Of a stretch of 64,000 nt of DNA, positions 1 through 8,200 are shown piece by piece (within the stretch, counting starts at the first letter, position 1; each line of letters starts with the position of its first letter). Below the pieces are notes generated by a model, which was not told where the DNA came from, did not search any database, and saw nothing but the letters and a program-made list of their open reading frames with translations. The DNA is from Gammaproteobacteria bacterium (lineage in GTDB: Bacteria; Pseudomonadota; Gammaproteobacteria; JACKNK01). Location: positions 81,758 through 145,757 of the forward strand of contig JACKNJ010000008.1 in assembly GCA_024234895.1 (NCBI GenBank). Reading direction: 5' to 3'. The position numbers and the translations under genes were made by a program.

Positions 1-82
1 GTCCCGGAATGGCATGAACGCCATCAACCGCAGGCCCTTGTGATAGCGTCGCCACCCCCAAAACTCACGCGATGGCCGCTCG

Positions 83-970
83 ATGCCCTGGCTCGAACTC
101 ACCTTGTCCGCCACCCCGGCGACCGCCGAATCCATCTCTGACGCTCTGGAAGAAGCCGGCGCGGCGGCGGTCACGCTGCGCGACGCCGAAGACCAGCCGA
201 TCTTCGAACCGCCGCCGGGCGCGGAGAAGGTCTGGGACCACACCGAGGTGGTCGGTCTGTTCGAATCCGACATCGACACCGATGCCCTGCTGCTCGGCCT
301 GAGCGCGCGACTCGGCACGCTGCCGCGCTGGCGGCTGGAACCGCTCGAAGACCGCGACTGGATCCGCGCGTGGATGGACGATTACCGCCCGATGCGCTTC
401 GGCGAGCGTCTCTACGTCGTCCCGCACGGCATGGAGCCGCCGGACCCGGGCGCGATCAATCTGCGCCTCGATCCCGGCCTGGCCTTTGGCACCGGCACCC
501 ATCCGACCACGGCGCTGTGCCTGCGCTGGCTCGAATCCGCCGATCTGCGTGGCCGCACCATCATCGATTACGGCTGCGGCTCCGGCATCCTCGCGATCGC
601 GGCGCTGCTGCTCGGCGCGGCGCGGGTGATCGCGGTCGACAACGACCCGCAGGCGCTGATCGCGACCGCGAACAACGCCCACGACAACGGCGTCGCCGAT
701 CGCCTGAGCACGCATCTGCCGGAAAACTGCCCGGACGAACCTGCCGACGTGATGGTCGCGAACATCCTCGCCGCACCGCTGGTCGAACTCGAACCGCGCC
801 TGGCCGCGCTGACCCGGCCCGGCGGACTGATCACGCTGTCCGGCATCCTCACCGCGCAGGGGGACATGGTCTCGACCGCCTATGACCGGGATTTCGACAT
901 GCACCCGGCGGTGGACAAGGACGGCTGGCTGCGCCTCGACGGCCAGCGACACGTATCGACGAAACACTGA
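83..970 (+). CDS. prmA: Ribosomal protein L11 methyltransferase
   Basis: The 295-residue product matches the usual PrmA length. Members of this family are cytoplasmic enzymes that trimethylate ribosomal protein L11 using S-adenosylmethionine. An N-terminal substrate-recognition half is followed by a Rossmann methyltransferase core. The PrmA-type signature DPGLAFGTGTHPTTALCL lies near residue 135, the SAM loop IDYGCGSGILAIAA near 160, and the NPPY-like motif VANILAAPL near 228. The ATG at 83 is the only start that gives a normal N-terminus (MPWLELTL), although its ribosome binding site is weak. prmA next to dusB-fis is a common gammaproteobacterial order. The 180-base gap to dusB suggests dusB has its own promoter. 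Identification is confident. Confidence 0.96.
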   Translation: MPWLELTLSATPATAESISDALEEAGAAAVTLRDAEDQPIFEPPPGAEKVWDHTEVVGLFESDIDTDALLLGLSARLGTLPRWRLEPLEDRDWIRAWMDDYRPMRFGERLYVVPHGMEPPDPGAINLRLDPGLAFGTGTHPTTALCLRWLESADLRGRTIIDYGCGSGILAIAALLLGAARVIAVDNDPQALIATANNAHDNGVADRLSTHLPENCPDEPADVMVANILAAPLVELEPRLAALTRPGGLITLSGILTAQGDMVSTAYDRDFDMHPAVDKDGWLRLDGQRHVSTKH

Positions 971-1036
971 TTCACGATGGCGAATCGGAAATGCAGGTAC
1001 AAGCTGTTTTCGATCACCAAACCCTGCGAAAAACCT

Positions 1037-1066
1037 TTGGAATACCCTATACGCAAAAGGTATTCT
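1037..1066 (+). promoter_or_regulatory. Candidate dusB-fis promoter with inverted repeat
   Basis: The prmA-dusB gap is clearly more AT-rich than its surroundings. It holds TTGGAA (1037-1042), 18 bases, then TATTCT (1061-1066), a moderate sigma-70 match. An inverted repeat GAATACC-N12-GGTATTC (1040-1046 and 1059-1065) overlaps both boxes. In enteric bacteria the dusB-fis promoter is autoregulated by Fis, so a regulator site here is plausible, but the identity of the binding protein is inference. Confidence 0.4.
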
Positions 1067-1150
1067 GAGCGGCCTGCCAAATCCGACAACAAACCCCAAC
1101 AACCTTCGACGGACTCCCCGGCAGCTTTGGGGAAACGATCCGAGGCGGCC

Positions 1151-2173
1151 ATGCAGATCGGTCCTTACGTATTCGACAATAACGTCGCCCTGGCGCCGAT
1201 GGCAGGCATCACCGACCTGCCCTTCCGCACGCTGTGCCGGGAATTGGGCGTCGGCTGGACGGTCTCCGAGATGGTGACCTCGCGGCCCGACCTGCGCGCC
1301 AGCCGCAAGACGCAATTGCGTCTGCGCCATGGCGACGGCGGCATTGGCCCGCGCATCGTGCAGATCGTCGGCGCCGACCCGGACCTGCTCGCCGATGCCG
1401 CGCGTTTCAACGTCGAACAGGGCGCCGACATCATCGACATCAACATGGGCTGCCCGGCCAAGAAGGTCTGCAACGTCGCCTCCGGCTCCGCGCTGCTGCG
1501 AGACGAAGCGCTGGTCGCGAGCATCCTCGAGGCGGTGGTCGCCGCCGTCGACGTGCCGGTCACGCTGAAGACCCGCACCGGCTGGGACCACGAGACCCGC
1601 AACGCCGTCGGCATCGCGCGCGTCGCCGAGGCCGCCGGCATCCAGGCCCTGACCCTGCACGGCCGCACCCGCGCCGACCGTTTCACCGGCGAGGCCGAGT
1701 ACGACACCATCGCCGAGGTCAAGGCGACCGTGTCCATCCCGGTGATCGCCAACGGCGATATCGATTCCGCTGCCAAGGCGCACGCCGTGCTGGCCGCGAC
1801 CGGCGCCGACGCGGTGATGATCGGTCGAGCCGCGCAGGGTCGTCCGTGGCTGCCGGGCCAGATTGCGCGTGAGTTGCCGGGCATCGCGACGACGGCACCC
1901 GACATCGCCGCCATCCACGCGCTGATGCATCGCCATCTCGATGACATGCATGCCTTTTATGGTGAGCATCAGGGCGTGCGCATCGCCCGCAAGCACATCG
2001 GCTGGTATCTCGACGCGCTGCCGCTGGCGGTGGCCAACGATCAGCGCCAGCACATCAACCGCGCGGTCACCGGCGCCGAACAACTGGCCCGCGTCGATGC
2101 GCTGTTCAACCACGAATCGTTCGCGGATGCCGCCACGACGGCGCCCACCACGCAGGAGGCGATGGCCGCATGA
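1151..2173 (+). CDS. dusB: tRNA-dihydrouridine synthase B
   Basis: The product (340 residues from this start) belongs to the FMN-dependent Dus family, which reduces uridines in the tRNA D-loop. The N-terminus MQIGPYVFDNNVALAPMAGI carries the family start and the FMN-binding APMAG motif. The catalytic Cys signature NMGCPAKKVCN is near residue 100, and the phosphate-binding motifs TLHGRTRADRFTG, IPVIANGDID and MIGRAAQGRPWL follow. The frame stays open upstream to 977, but those residues do not resemble the family and ATG 1151 fits Dus alignments. The stop overlaps the fis start by four bases (ATGA), the classic translationally coupled dusB-fis operon. Confidence 0.96.
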   Translation: MQIGPYVFDNNVALAPMAGITDLPFRTLCRELGVGWTVSEMVTSRPDLRASRKTQLRLRHGDGGIGPRIVQIVGADPDLLADAARFNVEQGADIIDINMGCPAKKVCNVASGSALLRDEALVASILEAVVAAVDVPVTLKTRTGWDHETRNAVGIARVAEAAGIQALTLHGRTRADRFTGEAEYDTIAEVKATVSIPVIANGDIDSAAKAHAVLAATGADAVMIGRAAQGRPWLPGQIARELPGIATTAPDIAAIHALMHRHLDDMHAFYGEHQGVRIARKHIGWYLDALPLAVANDQRQHINRAVTGAEQLARVDALFNHESFADAATTAPTTQEAMAA

Positions 2174-2454
2174 GCACTGACAAACCGGACCATCTCGACT
2201 TCGTCACCGCCGCCAAGGTCACCGACCAGCCGCTGCGCGAATGCGTGCGCGATTCCGTGGAGCGCTACTTCGCCGATCTCGACGGCGGCGAGCCGCCAAC
2301 CGGTCTGTATCAACTCCTCCTCCAGGAGGTCGAGGCGCCGCTGCTCGAGGTCGTCCTGCGCGAATGCGGCTTCAACCAGACCCGCGCCGCGCAGGTGCTC
2401 GGCCTCAATCGCGGCACGCTGCGCAAGAAGCTCAAGGAATACGGGCTGAGCTGA
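2170..2454 (+). CDS. fis: DNA-binding protein Fis
   Basis: The 94-residue protein is the nucleoid-associated factor Fis. Fis homodimers bend DNA and modulate rRNA promoters, site-specific recombination and growth-phase expression. The C-terminal helix-turn-helix is clear (VVLRECGFNQTRAAQVLGLN, then RGTLRKKLKEYGLS). The N-terminal half is shorter on the beta-hairpin side than in Escherichia coli Fis (98 residues) but aligns through LYQLLLQEVEAPLLE. It overlaps the dusB stop and is expected to be co-transcribed with it. Fis next to dusB is one of the best indications that the genome is gammaproteobacterial. Confidence 0.96.
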   Translation: MSTDKPDHLDFVTAAKVTDQPLRECVRDSVERYFADLDGGEPPTGLYQLLLQEVEAPLLEVVLRECGFNQTRAAQVLGLNRGTLRKKLKEYGLS

Positions 2455-2465
2455 GTCCAGCCTTC

Positions 2466-2559
2466 ATGTAGGCCGGCATAAGGAGCAGCGCGACGTTGCC
2501 GGCTTGACACGTCGATCACGGCACAAAGCCGGCAACGCTGCGCTTATACCGGCCTACAT
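2466..2559. repeat. Imperfect palindrome, family D (GTAGGCCGG type)
   Basis: ATGTAGGCCGGCATAAGG at 2466 is mirrored by CTTATACCGGCCTACAT ending at 2559. A second inner pair, CGTTGCCGGC and GCCGGCAACG, makes a long cruciform-capable element between fis and the next palindrome. It has no coding potential and may act as an intergenic mRNA-stabilising or REP-like element. Confidence 0.75.
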
Positions 2560-2560
2560 C

Positions 2561-2621
2561 CTGGCTTCGACTCCGCTCAGCCAGCGCCGTCGACCCGCTG
2601 GCTGAGCGGAGTCGAAGCCAG
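2561..2621. repeat. Palindromic repeat, family A, full copy
   Basis: Two 26-base arms are perfect reverse complements: CTGGCTTCGACTCCGCTCAG... (2561-2586) and ...CTGAGCGGAGTCGAAGCCAG (2596-2621), separated by a 9-base loop. The same arm occurs near 25470, 38951-39012 and 61788, so this is a dispersed genomic element and not only a terminator of fis. Confidence 0.9.
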
Positions 2622-2728
2622 CCGCCGGCAACACCCCTCCGCCGATTCAAGCCCGCGACGTGGTCGAAGCCACACTGGTGCCCGCGCTACAATCCCGCCC
2701 CTTCCCCCACCTTCACAGGAGCCACCCC

Positions 2729-4306
2729 ATGGCTGACGGCATCAAGCCCATCCGCCGCGCGCTGATCAGCGTCTCGGACAAGACCGGCATCGTCGAATTC
2801 GCGAAATCGCTCGCCGGGCGCGGCGTCGAGATCCTGTCCACCGGGGGCACCGCGAAACTGCTGGCCGACAGCGGCGTCGCCGTCATCGAGGTCTCCGACC
2901 ACACAGGCTTCCCGGAGATGATGGACGGTCGCGTGAAGACCCTGCATCCGAAGATCCACGGCGGCCTGCTGGGTCGACGCGGCACCGACGACGCGGTCAT
3001 GGCCGAGCACGGCATCGCCCCGATCGACTTGGTGGTCGTCAATCTGTATCCGTTCCAGGCCACCATCGCGCGTCCGGACTGCGACCTGGCCCTGGCCATC
3101 GAGAACATCGACATCGGCGGCCCGACCATGCTGCGTTCCGCCGCCAAGAACCACAACGACGTGGCCGTGGTGGTGAACGCGGCCGATTACGCCCGCGTGC
3201 TGGAGCAACTGGCCGCGAACGGCGGCCTGGATTACGCGCTGCGTTACGAACTGGCGGTGAAGGTGTTCGAGCACACCGCGCAGTACGACGGCGCGATCGC
3301 CAACTACCTGGGCGCGATCTCCGCGACTGGCGAAAAGCGCGACTTCCCGAACACCATCAACCTCCAGTTCCGTCAGGTGCAGACCATGCGCTACGGCGAG
3401 AACCCGCATCAGAACGCGGCCTTCTTCGTCGAGGACAACATCCCGGAAGCCAGCATTGCGACCGCCAGGCAGTTGCAGGGCAAGGAACTCTCCTACAACA
3501 ACATCGGCGACACCGACGCCGCGCTCGAATGCGTGAAACAGTTCGGCGCCGATGACGGCCCGGCCTGCGTCATCGTCAAGCACGCCAACCCCTGTGGCGT
3601 GGCCATCGGCGACAACCTGCTGGATGCCTACGACCGCGCCTTCAGGACCGATCCGGAATCGGCCTTCGGCGGCATCATCGCCTTCAACCGGGAGCTCGAC
3701 GCGGAAACCGCAGCGACCATCGTCGAGCGCCAGTTCGTCGAGGTCATCATCGCACCGAGCGTGTCCGCCGGCGCGGTCGAGGCGGTCGCCGCCAAGAAGA
3801 ACGTGCGCCTGCTGGAATGCGGCGCCTGGCCGGCCGAGCGCGCCGGCTATCTCGACTTCAAGCGCGTCAAGGGCGGCCTGCTGGTGCAGGACGCCGACCT
3901 GGCCCTGCTCAACGACATGAAGGTCGTGACCGAGCGCGCACCGACCGACGAAGAGATGGCCGATCTGCTGTTCGGCTGGAAGGTCGCCAAGTTCGTGAAG
4001 TCCAACGCCATCGTCTACGCCAAGGGCAACATGACCATCGGCGTCGGCGCCGGCCAGATGAGCCGCGTGAACTCGGCGCGCATCGCCGGCATCAAGGCCG
4101 AACATGCCGGTCTGGAAGTGAAGGGCTCGGTGATGGCCTCGGATGCCTTCTTCCCGTTCCGCGACGGCATCGACGCGGCCGCCGCCGTCGGCATCACCGC
4201 CGTCATCGAACCGGGCGGTTCGATGCGCGACGACGAGGTCATCGCCGCCGCCAACGAACACGGCATCGCGATGGTGTTCACCGGCATGCGCCACTTCCGC
4301 CACTGA
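2729..4306 (+). CDS. purH: Bifunctional AICAR formyltransferase / IMP cyclohydrolase
   Basis: This 525-residue cytoplasmic enzyme catalyses the last two steps of de novo IMP synthesis: formylation of AICAR with 10-formyl-tetrahydrofolate, then cyclisation of FAICAR. The N-terminal MGS-like cyclohydrolase domain begins RRALISVSDKTGIVEF and carries EILSTGGTAKLL and DGRVKTLHPKIHGGLL. The C-terminal transformylase domain holds the catalytic VKHANPCG near residue 290 and SDAFFPFRDGID near 472. ATG 2729 is preceded by CAGGAG and gives the family N-terminus; the frame is open to 2660 without support. purD, often next, does not follow. A decayed partial copy lies at 9921-10196. Confidence 0.97.
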   Translation: MADGIKPIRRALISVSDKTGIVEFAKSLAGRGVEILSTGGTAKLLADSGVAVIEVSDHTGFPEMMDGRVKTLHPKIHGGLLGRRGTDDAVMAEHGIAPIDLVVVNLYPFQATIARPDCDLALAIENIDIGGPTMLRSAAKNHNDVAVVVNAADYARVLEQLAANGGLDYALRYELAVKVFEHTAQYDGAIANYLGAISATGEKRDFPNTINLQFRQVQTMRYGENPHQNAAFFVEDNIPEASIATARQLQGKELSYNNIGDTDAALECVKQFGADDGPACVIVKHANPCGVAIGDNLLDAYDRAFRTDPESAFGGIIAFNRELDAETAATIVERQFVEVIIAPSVSAGAVEAVAAKKNVRLLECGAWPAERAGYLDFKRVKGGLLVQDADLALLNDMKVVTERAPTDEEMADLLFGWKVAKFVKSNAIVYAKGNMTIGVGAGQMSRVNSARIAGIKAEHAGLEVKGSVMASDAFFPFRDGIDAAAAVGITAVIEPGGSMRDDEVIAAANEHGIAMVFTGMRHFRH

Positions 4307-4338
4307 GCCGGACCAGCGTCTTGGCCGGCATCGAACAG

Positions 4339-4848
4339 ATGCAGCTGAAGTTCGACCCGCAGCAGGATCGCCTCCTGCTGCGGGTCAACTCCCTCGACAA
4401 GCAGCAACTGCGCTTCTGGCTGACCCGGCGCATCGTCAAGCGCCTGCTGCCACCGCTGCTGGAGGTGCTGCACAAGGCCAGCGCGGGCGAGCAAGCCGAC
4501 GCCAGGACCAAGGCGGCGCTGTTCGAGTTCGAACAGCGGAACATCCGCGAACAGGTCGACTTCTCCTCGGAATTCAGCGACGACGCCAGCAGTCTGCCGC
4601 TCGGCGAGAACGGCCTGCTGGTCGAGACCATCTCGATCACCAGCCATCAGAACGGCGACGTCAGCGTCAAGCTCGCCGATCACGCCAAGACCTCGGTCAC
4701 GCTGCGCCTCAACGAAAAGCTGCTGCACAGCCTGTTCGCGATCCTGCGTCAGGCCCTCGCCGCAGCTGACTGGGACATGCCCAACGGCGCCGCGAATGAC
4801 ATCACTGCGGCGAGCGAGTCCCCGAAGAATCCGGGCCTGATGCACTAG
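4339..4848 (+). CDS. Conserved hypothetical protein downstream of purH
   Basis: I do not recognise the family. The product is about 169 residues, soluble, with no signal peptide or membrane segment. The start is uncertain: ATG 4339 (MQLKFDPQQDRLLLRVNS) is chosen, but an in-frame TTG at 4321 would add six residues and neither has a clear ribosome binding site. A basic stretch LTRRIVKRLLPPLLEVLHKA (residues about 30-50) precedes an acidic middle and a beta-rich C-terminal half. The open frame overlaps purH upstream without any plausible start there. The 32-base gap to purH suggests co-transcription. Codon use resembles the neighbours, which supports a real gene. Confidence 0.65.
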   Translation: MQLKFDPQQDRLLLRVNSLDKQQLRFWLTRRIVKRLLPPLLEVLHKASAGEQADARTKAALFEFEQRNIREQVDFSSEFSDDASSLPLGENGLLVETISITSHQNGDVSVKLADHAKTSVTLRLNEKLLHSLFAILRQALAAADWDMPNGAANDITAASESPKNPGLMH

Positions 4849-4890
4849 GGAAGCGCTGATCCTTTCAGGGACGGGTCAGCGGGTATTGGC

Positions 4891-5180
4891 ATAAGGCAAT
4901 TCAGGGCTCGTGCCACCCGTCGGAGCGGCTTCAGCCGCGATCGGCACCCGGAATCATCGTTGACGCTGATCGCGGCTGAAGCCGCTCCTACCGATCGCCG
5001 ATCCACGGTCCCGTTCCACGGGTTCTGTAAACACCCGCTCCGGGGCTGATTACATAAGGCACTTCGAGGCTCGCACTACCCGTAGGAGCGGCTTCAGCCG
5101 CGATCGGCACCCGGACCGGTCTTTGACGCCCGTCGCGGCTGGAGCCGCTCCTACAGATCGCCGATCCACAGCCCCGATCC
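4891..5180. repeat. Tandem pair of family B palindrome cassettes
   Basis: Two diverged copies of a cassette lie in direct tandem with a period of about 163 bases. Each contains GGAGCGGCTTCAGCCGCGAT on the left (4921 and 5085) and its complement GCGGCTGAAGCCGCTCCTAC on the right (4972-4991; 5135-5154 with one change). Flanks are duplicated too: ATAAGGCA before each and GATCGCCGATCCAC after each. This fills nearly the whole 353-base gap between 4849 and 5201. Further family B copies occur at 21924-22008 and 25438-25521. Confidence 0.9.
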
Positions 5181-5201
5181 ACCGGATTTACCCGCACCCT
5201 C

Positions 5202-8200
5202 CTAGCGCTGCATGTCCAGCAGCATCGCCAGCAATCGGTCCCGCAAGGGATAAAGTTCAGGCAGCCGTGCCACCGCAGCCTCCGCCTGACCTTCCTCCTT
5301 CATACGGATGAGTTCACCGGCCAGGCGATGGATCTCGCTGTGCAACGTGCCCAAGGCTTCGATTTCCGGGCGGTTCCCATCGTCACGCCCGGCTTCCGCT
5401 TTCAGCCATTTCCGAAGCATGCACTGGTCCGGATTCAAGGCCGGCGGGGAGGAACTCCCTCCCCGCACAAAGCTTTCCACCGTGGTGAGCCAGGCGCGAT
5501 GCTCGACCGAGGCAAACAGGATCGGCAGGTCATCATGGCTGATCGGCATCTGATCAAGCCATGACGCATCGGGGTGCCACGCCGCCAGCCAGGCGAGCAT
5601 GTCTTCGGGCGGCATGGGGCGGGCGATGGCATAGCCCTGGCCGAGTTCACAACCCATGTGCAGCAGCATCTCGCCATGCTCCAGGGTCTCGACCCCTTCC
5701 GCGATCACCCGGCGCCGGAACGATGTGGCCAGCCCCAGGATGCCGCTCAGAATCGCCAGATCATCCGGGTCGTCCAGCATGTCGCGCACGAAGCTTTGGT
5801 CGATCTTGAGCATGCCGGCCGGCAGGCGCTTCAGGTAGGTCAGCGACGAATAGCCGGTGCCGAAGTCATCCAGTGCAAACCCGACGCCGATCTCATGGCA
5901 GGCCCGAATCACTCTGGAGACCTGGCCGAAGTCCTTGAGCGCGCTGCTTTCCAGGACTTCCAGTTCCAGATCGCCGGGCGCCAGCCCGGGGTGGTTCGCC
6001 ACCAGCCGCCGCAAGCGATCGACGAAGTCGGCTTGTTCCAGCTGGATCGCATCGATATTGACACTGACCGGCAACGACAGACCGACCGCCTTCCAGTCCT
6101 CGATCTGCTGCATCGCGGTGTCCAGCACCCATTCACCGATCTGGATCGCGAGCGGATGATTGGTGATCAGCGGCAGGAATTTGCCGGGCGGCAGCACACC
6201 CCGCTCAGGATGTCGCCAGCGGATCAGAGCTTCCGCGCCGATGACCTCGCCGGTGCGCATGTTGACCTTGGGCTGGTAGTGGAGGACGAACTCCCGGTCA
6301 TGCAGCGCCTGCCTGATCCGTTCCAGGCTTTCGTGATGTCCGCGCACACTGCGATCGTGGTCGGCGTCGAAGATGCGGTAGCGATTCTTGCCCGCCAGCT
6401 TGGCCTGATACATCGCCTGATCGGCCTGACGCAGCAGCTGGTCGGCATCGATGGGCTCAGCCTGCGGGTAGAAGGTGACGCCCAGACTGGCCGATACCCG
6501 CAGGGCATGATCGTCCTTGTGGAAGACCTCATTCGCTGCCGCCAGCAGGCGCGACAGCATGGGCACGGTGGTTTCGACATCGGGCAGATCGAGCAGAATC
6601 GCGACGAATTCATCGCCGCCCAGGCGCGCCAGGGTGTCGCCTTCGCGCAAGGCGCGCTTCATGTGGCCGGCCAGACTGGTCAGAAGCTGGTCGCCGACGT
6701 CATGGCCATATTGGTCGTTGACCGCCTTGAACCCGTCCAGATCGAGATAGGCCACGGCCACCTTGGTGTCGCGGCGCTGCACCTGCCGCATCGCCTGTTG
6801 CAGACGGTCGGCGAGCAGAACCCGGTTGGGCAGCCCCGTCAGGGTGTCGTAATGGGCGATATGTTCAAGCTGCTGCTGGTACTGCTTGCGGTCGCTGATG
6901 TCTCGGGCGAAACCCACGGTACCGATGGTCTTGCCATCCAGCGTGACGGGTGACTTGTAGGTTTCGATCCAGATCGTCCTGCCTTGCGAAAACAGGGGTT
7001 CCTCGACCGTCTTCGCCTTGCCCGAACGGAGCACTTCCAGGTCATCGGCGCGGTAGTGCCGGGCATCTTCCTCCGGGAACAGGTCGAGATCCGTCTTGCC
7101 CTCCAGATCGTTCGACGAGGGCAGGCCCGCAATATCGGCGTAGGCCTGATTGGCCGCGAGGAGACGGCTTTCCGTGTCCTTCAGCCAGACCATGAACGGG
7201 AAGTTGTCCAGCACCGCCCGCTGATACTGTTCGCGTGCCTTCAATGCCGCTTCGGCCTGCTTGCGTTGGGTGATGTCTCGCGCCACGGCGAGGACGGTCT
7301 TGACCTTGCCATCCGCGCCAAAGTCCGGGGTCAGACGCCAATTGAAGACGCCATGACCGGTCGGGCCGTCGAGTTCGAATTCCGTTTCATAGGGTTCCCC
7401 GGTCAGGAAGGGCTGGCGGATGGCCTGTTCCCAGAATTCGCACATCGCTTCCGGAAAGCCGATTTCGTGATGCGTCTTGCCGACAAAGGCGGCGGCCGGC
7501 AAGCCCGTCACTTCCTTGGCGTTATCGGAGACGAACAGATGCCGGCCCTCCGCGTCGAAACGCATGATCACGTCGGGCAGGGCCGCGATCAGCGAACGCT
7601 GCGCTTCCTCGCTGGCTTTCAGAGCCAGTTCGGTGCGTTTGCGCGCATCGATATTGACGGTATAGCCAGCGCCCAGCAGGGGCTGGCTCGCGGCGTCGCG
7701 ATGCGTCACCCGACCCACTGTCTGCAACCAGGCATAGCCGTCATGCCGGTTCTCGAAGCGGTATTCGCAATCGAACCCGCTTACCGTCTCCGGCAACAGC
7801 GCCTGCGCCACCAGCGCCATGAAATGCCCGCGATCATCGGGATGCACCCGCGCCACCCAGCCTTCCAGGGTGTCCGGGGCATCGGACGCATCGAGGCCCA
7901 GAGTGACGAGGGCGCTGCCTTCGTAGCCCAGCTTGCCGGCGACGAAGTCGATCTCCCAGATCAGGATCTGCGCCGCCTCCATGGCCAGGGCAATACGACG
8001 CTCTTCCCGTTTGTACTCCGTAATGTCGTCATACACCCCGAGCACGCCGATGTTTTCACCCTGACGGTCGTAGAGGGGCGTCTTGGAGGTCCGCAACCAG
8101 ATGGTCTTGCCGTCCGGCGTGGCCTGCGGCTCTTCATAGTTCAGCCGCGGCTGCCCGGATTCCACCACACGTTTGTCGTCGGCACGGTAGAGATCGGCTT

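Noticed and set aside
1..82. A frame ending at 41-43 (NGMNAINRRPL then stop) that could be the C-terminus of an upstream gene such as accC
   Set aside because: Only about 13 residues are visible and they do not match the accC C-terminus I would expect before prmA, so no product can be supported.
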